Part shown: in pieces, positions 1 through 5,548 of the stretch | Position numbering within the stretch: position 1 is the stretch's first letter | Layout of the letters: each line of letters starts with the position of its first letter | Source: an uncultured Bacillota bacterium | Lineage (GTDB): Bacteria > Bacillota > Clostridia > UBA1381 | Direction: 5' to 3' | NCBI GenBank assembly: GCA_949297205.1 | Contig: CASFSH010000032.1 | Span: 1 to 8,687, forward strand | Length of the DNA: 8,687 nucleotides | The notes under the pieces: generated by a model | What the model was told of the DNA's origin: nothing | What the model saw: only the letters and a program-made list of their open reading frames with translations | Databases searched by the model: none | Translations under genes and position numbers: made by a program

Positions 1-505
1 CATACTCAGTTGTCTGTGTATATGTTGTATAATCCATTTCTGTCTGATAAATATCTGAGAAAGGAATATAACGGCTCTTTGAGCCACAGGTTACAATCAA
101 TGAGTTGTTGGTTATACTTTCGCTTGTATAATTGCTTGCAAAATTCGGATTTACAACGGGATCCTTTATTTCAATTTTAATATTATCATTATATCCCGCA
201 TATTTATCCAACATATTGCTTATATATGCATCTTCGGTACCGCTTTGAACAATGTAATAAATTACAACCTCTTTATCAACAGCTTCTGCTATATTAATTG
301 ATTCTTCCGACAAACTGTATATAGCGGTATTTGTCATATCCAACTTTGTATTTTTGGTAGATAGTGAATCAACCGTCAAAACCACAAAAACCGCAATTGC
401 AATGATTACGATAGATGCCAATGCACTGTATCCGCCTATACGAAAACTCTTCTGAGTAAATTGTTTTTGTATGTTTTCCTTCTTGAAATAATCTTTAAAG
501 TTCAT
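1..505 (-). CDS. GldG-like ABC transporter auxiliary protein, N-terminal part (runs off left edge)
   Basis: This is a partial gene with 168 codons visible and the 3' part outside the window. The ATG at 505-503 shares one base with the permease stop (TAATG), and AGGAG lies just upstream within the permease's last codons, so translation is probably coupled. The protein starts with a short basic stretch, then one hydrophobic segment at about residues 22-44 (IGGYSALASIVIIAIAVFVV), then an extracytoplasmic region. The motif LDMTNTAIYSLSEES at about 56-69 matches the LDLT..K.YSLS signature at the start of GldG-type (ABC_transp_aux) domains. In Bacteroidota, GldG works with GldA and GldF in gliding and secretion; in Firmicutes the homologues are uncharacterised, and the transported substrate is unknown. 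Family assignment rests on this motif and on the ATPase-permease-auxiliary gene order. Confidence 0.8.
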   Translation of the reverse strand, partial: MNFKDYFKKENIQKQFTQKSFRIGGYSALASIVIIAIAVFVVLTVDSLSTKNTKLDMTNTAIYSLSEESINIAEAVDKEVVIYYIVQSGTEDAYISNMLDKYAGYNDNIKIEIKDPVVNPNFASNYTSESITNNSLIVTCGSKSRYIPFSDIYQTEMDYTTYTQTTEY

Positions 506-1368
506 TAGCTCCATCTCCTTTTTTCCATCGACTGTACCGTGAAGAATATAAACACCGCAGTAATAACAAGAAAATAAACTATAGCTGTGATGTCAAACAT
601 TCCGTTAGGGAAATTATAAAATCTTTCAAATACAGAAAGTTTATCCATAATTTTAGGGAACAATCCATATAAGGAATCGGGGTTCGCAACTTTTATTACA
701 ATCAGGAAAAATTCGATTACAGCGGCAACTATGACAGCCAGCAAAGAATTTTTTGTCATGTAATATAAAATTGCCCCAACTGCAACAATTACAACGGTAA
801 ATGCAATAAAAGTAGCATTTGCACTGTACGAAAGATAATCTGCCAATGTTCCTATAAAATAATTCAAAAGCATTACAATAAAGCTTGCAATAACCGCAAC
901 AACCTGATTTTCAGTAAGAGACGAGATAAAAAGTCCCATTGCGATAAGACTGCTGCCTAACAGGAAAAATCCTAATAAAGTACCATATGCGGCAAACATA
1001 TTAACATTTCCGAAAGCCGACAAAATCAGAGGATATATTCCCACAATTACAATGGGAATTAATAGCACTGCTACCATTGCAAGGAACTTTCCCATAACAA
1101 CCTCTGTCATACTTACCGGGAGAGAATAAAGCAATTGATCGGTTTTCTGTTTTCTGTCTTCGGCTATTGATCTCATGGTCAGAATAGGCACAGCAATAAG
1201 GAAAATAAATGCCATGTTTCCGAGAACATATTCGAAATTCGCAGCTCCCGATTTAAGATTTATAACCATTGTATATATTCCGGCAAACAAAAGTACAAAT
1301 GCACAGAATATATATCCTAAAATATTATTAAAATAGGATTTGAATTCACGCTTAAATATTGCTGTCAT
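505..1368 (-). CDS. ABC-2 type permease (GldF-like)
   Basis: Integral-membrane subunit of an ABC-2 exporter-like complex, 287 residues from the chosen ATG at 1368. That start is preceded by AGAGGGGGC and gives the usual family opening (MTAIFKREFKSYF); an upstream in-frame start at 1428 would add 20 highly basic residues that lie inside the ATPase coding region, so I rejected it. About eight hydrophobic segments are visible, roughly at residues 17-36, 50-66, 95-117, 125-150, 154-176, 186-206, 208-228 and 258-280. The cytoplasmic stretch after segment 2 (MRSIAEDRKQKTDQLLYSLPVS) is typical of ABC-2 permeases and probably contacts the ATPase. The start overlaps the ATPase gene by 17 bp and the stop overlaps the GldG-like start by 1 bp, so the three genes form one coupled operon. 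The substrate cannot be inferred. Confidence 0.88.
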   Translation of the reverse strand: MTAIFKREFKSYFNNILGYIFCAFVLLFAGIYTMVINLKSGAANFEYVLGNMAFIFLIAVPILTMRSIAEDRKQKTDQLLYSLPVSMTEVVMGKFLAMVAVLLIPIVIVGIYPLILSAFGNVNMFAAYGTLLGFFLLGSSLIAMGLFISSLTENQVVAVIASFIVMLLNYFIGTLADYLSYSANATFIAFTVVIVAVGAILYYMTKNSLLAVIVAAVIEFFLIVIKVANPDSLYGLFPKIMDKLSVFERFYNFPNGMFDITAIVYFLVITAVFIFFTVQSMEKRRWS

Positions 1369-2443
1369 TTTCTTCTGCCCCCTCTTCTTCGTCTTCCTGT
1401 ACCGGTTCTTCATCATATTCCGGGACATTCATGTTTTCTTCATTATGTTCCTCGGTTTCTTCCTGTAAATCCGGCATAATATTATCAGTCATTTCTATTT
1501 GTGTATTTGCCGCCTTATCAATAGAAGTAAGTTCAAGGAATATATCTTCCAGAGTTGCCGTTTCTTCCGTCATTCTCACAATAGGAAGTCTTGCATCTGC
1601 AAAAGCATAGAATATATCTTCGGCAATATCGGCTTCTTTATCCGTAGTAATTTCAACTGTTGTTTTATCGCCGTTTTCCTTACAACTTATATCTTTAATT
1701 TTATCAACTTTTCCAAGCGTACGTTTTATGCTGTCACTGCCGCCTTTAACAGTCAGTTTAACTGTTTTTGATCCGGCAAACAGATTTTCCAGATTTTCCG
1801 GAGTATCACATGCAACCAGTTTTCCGTTTGATATAATAAGTATTTTATCACAAACAGCCTGTACCTCAGATAAGATATGACTTGAAAGAATTACGGTATG
1901 TTTCTCACCGAGATTTTTGATCAATTCTCTTATTTCTATGATTTGTTTCGGGTCAAGTCCGACAGTAGGCTCGTCCAAAATTATAACAGACGGATTTCCT
2001 ATCAATGCCTGTGCGATACCCACTCTCTGTCTGTAACCTTTTGACAGGTTCCTTATCAGTCTGTTCTCAACATTCTTAATTCCCGTTTCGGCCATTGCCT
2101 CTTCTATCTGTGTTTTTCTCTGAGATTTTTCAACCTTCTTCACTTCTGACACAAACTGAAGATATTCAACAGGAGTCATATCCACATACAGAGGAGGTAT
2201 TTCCGGCAAATAACCTATATGTTTTTTTGCTTCAACGGCATTTTCATAAATGTCCAGACCGTCAATTAATACTGTACCGTCAGTTGCGGAAAGGCATCCG
2301 GTTATTATATTCATTGTAGTGGATTTACCTGCGCCGTTAGGTCCCAAAAAACCGTAAACCTGATTTTCTTCTATGGTAAAAGAAAGGTTTGATACAGCAG
2401 TGTGAGTGCCATATTTTTTGGTCAAGCCTTTAACTTCAATCAT
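1352..2443 (-). CDS. ABC transporter ATP-binding protein (GldA-like) with acidic C-terminal tail
   Basis: Cytoplasmic ATPase that powers the permease encoded next to it; 363 residues from the ATG at 2443. That ATG sits 9 nt after GAAAGGA. The in-frame ATG at 2452 directly abuts this site and a TTG lies at 2461, so both are less likely. Visible motifs: Walker A GPNGAGKST at 34-42, a Q-loop region with E instead of Q (YLPEIPPLY) at about 78-86, ABC signature LSKGYRQ at 133-139, Walker B ILDEP at 155-159 with catalytic Glu158, D-loop GLDP, and the switch His189 (SSHIL). Residues of about 210-305 resemble the accessory domain of ABC-2 ATPases (DUF4162-like). The last 40 residues are unusual: 19 are Asp or Glu and none is Lys or Arg, which extends the protein well beyond the usual 300-320. 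Part of the tail is encoded where the permease ribosome binding site and start lie. Confidence 0.93.
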   Translation of the reverse strand: MIEVKGLTKKYGTHTAVSNLSFTIEENQVYGFLGPNGAGKSTTMNIITGCLSATDGTVLIDGLDIYENAVEAKKHIGYLPEIPPLYVDMTPVEYLQFVSEVKKVEKSQRKTQIEEAMAETGIKNVENRLIRNLSKGYRQRVGIAQALIGNPSVIILDEPTVGLDPKQIIEIRELIKNLGEKHTVILSSHILSEVQAVCDKILIISNGKLVACDTPENLENLFAGSKTVKLTVKGGSDSIKRTLGKVDKIKDISCKENGDKTTVEITTDKEADIAEDIFYAFADARLPIVRMTEETATLEDIFLELTSIDKAANTQIEMTDNIMPDLQEETEEHNEENMNVPEYDEEPVQEDEEEGAEENDSNI

Positions 2444-2479
2444 GTTTTTCATTCCTTTCAAAATATTATCATAAAATTA

Positions 2480-2508
2480 ATCATAAACCTTATATTACGA
2501 TATGTCAA
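2480..2508 (-). promoter_or_regulatory. Sigma-A type promoter for the ABC exporter operon
   Basis: On the minus strand TTGACA (2508-2503) is followed after 17 nt by TATGAT (2485-2480), matching the consensus at 11 of 12 positions. Predicted transcription would begin near 2473, giving a leader of about 30 nt before the ATPase ATG at 2443. Confidence 0.82.
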
Positions 2509-2569
2509 TAAATCAGCCGAAATGTTTACAATTTTTTAAATTTTTATACTGCTGATTTTCACATAAAAT

Positions 2570-2605
2570 AAAACATGGTACGGTTATTGTCCCGTACCAT
2601 GTTTT
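2570..2605 (-). terminator. Rho-independent terminator of citrate synthase
   Basis: A 14-bp perfect inverted repeat (AAAACATGGTACGG at 2570-2583 and its complement at 2592-2605) with an 8-nt loop. It begins within the citrate synthase stop codon (2607-2605). Read on the minus strand, the stem is followed by a T-rich run (TTTTATTTTATG), as expected for an intrinsic terminator. It separates citrate synthase from the ABC operon promoter downstream. Confidence 0.88.
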
Positions 2606-3969
2606 TATCTGTCCTTTAACGGTATATATTCTTTATTTTCCGCTACCGATTTGTATGCCGGTCTTATAATTTTATTTGCATTTATAAGTTCTTCAATTCT
2701 GTGTGCACTCCATCCGGAAATTCTTGCCACTGCGAACAACGGGGTATAAAGTTCTTCGGGCATATCCATCATAGAATATGCAAACCCGCTGTAAAAATCG
2801 ATATTCGGGCTTACACCTTTATATATCTTTCTCTTTGCCGCAATAACTTCTGTTGCAAGTCTTGCAACATTATTATAAAAGATATAATCCTCATGCCGTC
2901 CCTTTTCTTCCGACAGTCTTTCAACATACTTTTTGAAAATATTTGCTCTGGGATCGGAAAGTGAATAAACAGCATGACCCATACCATATATAAGTCCCGA
3001 TTTATCAAACGCTTCCTTATTCAGTAACTTGATCAAGTATTCCTTTAGTTCATCATCGTCATTTGTATCTTTGACATTATCTCTTATGTTTTCCATCATA
3101 TGCTTGACTTTTATATTTGCGCCGCCATGTTTTGGGCCTTTTAAAGAACACAAAGATGCCGCAACCGATGAATAAGTATCTGTTCCCGATGATGTTACAA
3201 CATGCGTCGTAAAGGTTGAGTTGTTTCCTCCGCCATGTTCCGCATGAAGAACCAACGCCATATCCAAAAGTTTTGCCTCAAGCTTTGTAAATTTTTTATC
3301 GGGTCTGAGCAATCTCAACAGATTTTCCGCCGTTGAAAGAGCAGGGTCGGGATTATGTATGTATAACCCTCTGCCCATTATATAATGTCTGTATGCCTGA
3401 TATGCATATACCGACAGTGAAGAAAAGTTTGCTATCAACTGTATACACTGTCTCAACACATTTGGAATGCTTAAATCATTTGCATTTTTATCATAAGAAT
3501 ACAAGGTCAGAACACTTCTTGCCAATGAATTCATTATATCTTTATTTGGTGCTTTCATTATAACATCACGATTGAAATTTGTCGGAAGAGTTCTGTATTC
3601 TGCAAGCAATTTGCAAAAATCATCCAATTTACTTTTATCCGGCAACTCCCCGAATAGCAACAGATATACTGTTTCTTCAAACCCAAATCTGTTATCTTTG
3701 ATAAATCCACCTACAAGATCATTGATGTTTATTCCGCGGTAATACAATTCGCCCTCACACGGAACTTCAACACCGTTTTCCACCTTTGAGGATAATACCG
3801 TTGATATTTCCGTCAAGCCTGTAACTACGCCTTTTCCGTCAAGATCCCTCAATCCACGCTTAACTTTATGTATCTCATACAGCGTCGGATCTATATTACT
3901 GTTTTTTGAAGCAAGTTCTGCCAATGTATAAATTTCCGGCGTTATTTCCGAATAATTTTTTACACCCAT
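2605..3969 (-). CDS. Citrate synthase (Si-type)
   Basis: Condenses acetyl-CoA with oxaloacetate to give citrate in the cytoplasm; 2-methylcitrate synthase activity cannot be excluded by sequence. The ATG at 3969 lies 9 nt after AAAGGAG and gives 454 residues; an in-frame TTG at 3978 directly abuts that site and is unlikely. The catalytic triad is readable: His245 (LHAEHGGG), His332 (YGMGHAVYSLSDPR) and Asp391 (SPNIDFYSG), plus the substrate-binding GPKHGGAN with His281 and an Arg at 416 (VARISGW). The protein is longer than the roughly 370-residue Bacillus-type enzymes because about 45 extra residues precede the conserved core, along with an insertion before YYRGININDLV. It is transcribed alone, with its own promoter and terminator, and no aconitase or isocitrate dehydrogenase is adjacent. 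In anaerobes such an enzyme usually supplies glutamate precursors through a partial TCA pathway, but that role is inferred. Confidence 0.95.
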   Translation of the reverse strand: MGVKNYSEITPEIYTLAELASKNSNIDPTLYEIHKVKRGLRDLDGKGVVTGLTEISTVLSSKVENGVEVPCEGELYYRGININDLVGGFIKDNRFGFEETVYLLLFGELPDKSKLDDFCKLLAEYRTLPTNFNRDVIMKAPNKDIMNSLARSVLTLYSYDKNANDLSIPNVLRQCIQLIANFSSLSVYAYQAYRHYIMGRGLYIHNPDPALSTAENLLRLLRPDKKFTKLEAKLLDMALVLHAEHGGGNNSTFTTHVVTSSGTDTYSSVAASLCSLKGPKHGGANIKVKHMMENIRDNVKDTNDDDELKEYLIKLLNKEAFDKSGLIYGMGHAVYSLSDPRANIFKKYVERLSEEKGRHEDYIFYNNVARLATEVIAAKRKIYKGVSPNIDFYSGFAYSMMDMPEELYTPLFAVARISGWSAHRIEELINANKIIRPAYKSVAENKEYIPLKDR

Positions 3970-4006
3970 TCCTTCCAACTCCTTTCGATTTTTTTATAAT
4001 ATTATA

Positions 4007-4035
4007 ATTATAACAAAAAATTGAATTTATGTCAA
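4007..4035 (-). promoter_or_regulatory. Perfect-consensus sigma-A promoter for citrate synthase
   Basis: On the minus strand TTGACA (4035-4030), a 17-nt spacer and TATAAT (4012-4007) match the consensus at all 12 positions. Predicted start is near 4000, giving a leader of about 30 nt. A 10-bp perfect palindrome (ATGTTAACAT, 4055-4064) lies about 20 bp upstream of the -35 box and could be an operator. Confidence 0.88.
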
Positions 4036-4155
4036 CTAAATAATTATGTCCCATATGTTAACATTTTTTTTGGGCATTTTGTATTGTTATACCTTTTTGT
4101 AGGATTATTTAATTATATACTCATAATTATTAACCTATTTATTCATTTTTTATTC

Positions 4156-4184
4156 TTGCAAACAGAATAAAATTATGCTATAAT
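4156..4184 (+). promoter_or_regulatory. Extended -10 promoter for the pqqD-like/HAD unit
   Basis: TTGCAA (4156-4161), a 17-nt spacer, and TATAAT (4179-4184) preceded by TGC, which makes an extended -10 element. Predicted start is near 4191. A short inverted repeat ACCGT/ACGGT (4188-4192 and 4199-4203) would lie at or just after the start and could form a small 5' hairpin. The leader to the ATG at 4246 is about 55 nt. Confidence 0.83.
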
Positions 4185-4245
4185 TATACCGTTAAAATAC
4201 GGTCATTTATCCAATTGACAAAAAAATGCAAAGGATTGAATTAAA

Positions 4246-4515
4246 ATGAAAATAAACGAAGGATTTATATTAAAAGAAGTCGCCGGAAATTTTGTTGTGG
4301 TTTCCTGCGGTGAAAACACATTGGATTTCAATAATATTATTACCATAAACGAAACAGGTGCAATTATTTGGAAAGGAATTGAGACAGGAAAAAACAAAAC
4401 TCAAATTATAAACGATATATTAAGTGAGTATAATGGAATAAACGAAGCGGATGCATCCAAAGATTTTGATGAATTTGTAATACAGCTTAAAAATGTAAAT
4501 ATTATAATTGATTAA
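4246..4515 (+). CDS. PqqD-like small protein (possible RiPP recognition element domain)
   Basis: An 89-residue protein, the usual size for stand-alone PqqD-family members. AAAGGA (4230-4235) lies 10 nt before the ATG. The pattern fits the PqqD winged-helix fold: an N-terminal strand region with KEVAGNFVVVS at about 10-20, the characteristic NETGAIIW at 35-42, a helix with KTQIINDILSEY at 51-62, and a C-terminal helix DFDEFVIQLKNVNII at 73-87. In PQQ and many RiPP pathways such domains bind the leader of a precursor peptide and present it to a radical SAM or other modifying enzyme. None of those partners is in this window: the only neighbour in its unit is a HAD phosphatase 26 bp downstream. 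Solitary PqqD-like genes are common in Clostridia and their function is mostly unknown, so a peptide-binding role is inference. The family call is based on motif pattern only. Confidence 0.68.
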   Translation: MKINEGFILKEVAGNFVVVSCGENTLDFNNIITINETGAIIWKGIETGKNKTQIINDILSEYNGINEADASKDFDEFVIQLKNVNIIID

Positions 4516-4541
4516 TTTATTTACCCTAACGGAGGATTGAT

Positions 4542-5336
4542 ATGCAATATAAAGGAGCAGTATTTTTTGATTACGACGGAACGCTTGCAGATGAAAAAAA
4601 AGGAATATACTATCCTACTGAAACCACAAAAAAATCATTAAAAAAACTAAGTAATAACGGATATATGGTTGTTCTTGCCACCGGACGAGCAAAATGCTAT
4701 GTACCTGATACAGGTGTTGATTTTAACGGATATATTACATCAAACGGTGCCGTTGCCGAAGTTGACGGGAACATAATAACACAGGATTTCTTTCCTCAAG
4801 AAGATGTTTTGGAACTTACAGAAAAATTTGAGGGCATGGGGCTGTACTATTCCATGGAAAATACGCATCAATGCTATGCCCGTGATATAAATAACAGCGG
4901 ATTTGCTGCCATGCTTGATAACTTTCATATACCAAAAAACGTATTTACAAATTTTGATAAAAACCATATTCCTCAAACATCCAAAATGCTTTTGGTATAC
5001 AATACCGAGGATGAACTTAGGTCTTTATCAGATTATTTCAAAAACAGATACGATTTTTATAAGCATAGGAAATTTAATTCCGCTGATGTGACAAAACATG
5101 ATATAGTAAAGGCTGTAGGTGCCGAAGCTATATGCAAAAGATTTAATATTGCCGGCGAAAATACCTATGCATTCGGAGACGGTACAAATGATTATGATTT
5201 ATTAAAATACGCAGGTCACGGTATTGCAATGGGCTATCACAATTCCGCTCTTGACAATGTTGCGGAATTTATAACCGATACTGTGGAAAACGAAGGTATT
5301 TTCAAGGCACTTGTTCACTACGGATTGATTGATTGA
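4542..5336 (+). CDS. Cof-type HAD-superfamily hydrolase (phosphatase)
   Basis: Cytoplasmic Mg-dependent phosphatase of the HAD IIB (Cof) group, 264 residues, close to the typical 260-275. GGAGG (4531-4535) stands 6 nt before the ATG. Motif I is DYDGTL with nucleophile Asp10 and acid/base Asp12; motif II is ATGR with Thr47; motif III Lys185 lies in TKHDIVKAV; motif IV is GDGTND with Asp213 and Asp217. The region of about 80-180 between motifs II and III is the C2 cap that sets substrate choice. Family members dephosphorylate sugar phosphates, flavin precursors or pyridoxal phosphate, and often have broad specificity, so the substrate here cannot be assigned. It follows the pqqD-like gene by 26 bp on the same strand with no terminator between, so both are probably on one transcript, ending at the hairpin structure after 5382. 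Confidence 0.92.
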   Translation: MQYKGAVFFDYDGTLADEKKGIYYPTETTKKSLKKLSNNGYMVVLATGRAKCYVPDTGVDFNGYITSNGAVAEVDGNIITQDFFPQEDVLELTEKFEGMGLYYSMENTHQCYARDINNSGFAAMLDNFHIPKNVFTNFDKNHIPQTSKMLLVYNTEDELRSLSDYFKNRYDFYKHRKFNSADVTKHDIVKAVGAEAICKRFNIAGENTYAFGDGTNDYDLLKYAGHGIAMGYHNSALDNVAEFITDTVENEGIFKALVHYGLID

Positions 5337-5381
5337 ATACAATTATTAAATACAGGCAGACATGAAATATTACCGCAAAAC

Positions 5382-5470
5382 AAAACAGTGAGGAGTTTAG
5401 ACCCCGTCCGAAAATCAGAATTAAAATCTGATAATCGGACAGACGGTTCATTTCATCCTCACTGTTTTTT
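5382..5470. terminator. Nested inverted repeat, probable bidirectional terminator between convergent genes
   Basis: The outer arms AAAACAGTGAGGA (5382-5394) and TCCTCACTGTTTT (5456-5468) are perfect 13-bp complements, followed on the plus strand by a T run (to 5470) and on the minus strand by a T-rich stretch (TTTTGTTTTG). Instead of a tight loop they enclose about 60 nt holding a second hairpin: GTCCGA (5406-5411) with TCGGAC (5435-5440) and, inside it, ATCAGA (5414-5419) with TCTGAT (5427-5432), separated by a symmetric AA/AA internal loop. The element lies between the HAD gene end (5336) and the pnp end (5549), so it can terminate both. The large structured interior is unusual for a simple terminator. 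Confidence 0.75.
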
Positions 5471-5548
5471 CGTACCGTTAAATATCAATACATTATATAA
5501 ACCGAAAACCAATATATAACATTGATCATATTTTAAAAGTAATAGCAA

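Noticed and set aside
1359..1610. Plus-strand open frame rich in Ser within the ABC ATPase gene
   Set aside because: It is an antisense shadow of the acidic tail (Glu codons read as Ser/Phe codons), has no ribosome binding site and overlaps a gene with clear motifs.
4046..4102. 18-codon plus-strand open frame (MSHMLTFFLGILYCYTFL) upstream of the pqqD-like gene, considered as a RiPP precursor peptide
   Set aside because: It has no ribosome binding site, it starts upstream of the mapped plus-strand promoter at 4156-4184, its composition is just AT-rich hydrophobic codons, and it overlaps the citrate synthase upstream region.
5493..5519. TTATATA/TATATAA inverted repeat downstream of pnp
   Set aside because: A 7-bp stem of only A-T pairs in very AT-rich DNA is expected by chance and too weak to act as a terminator.
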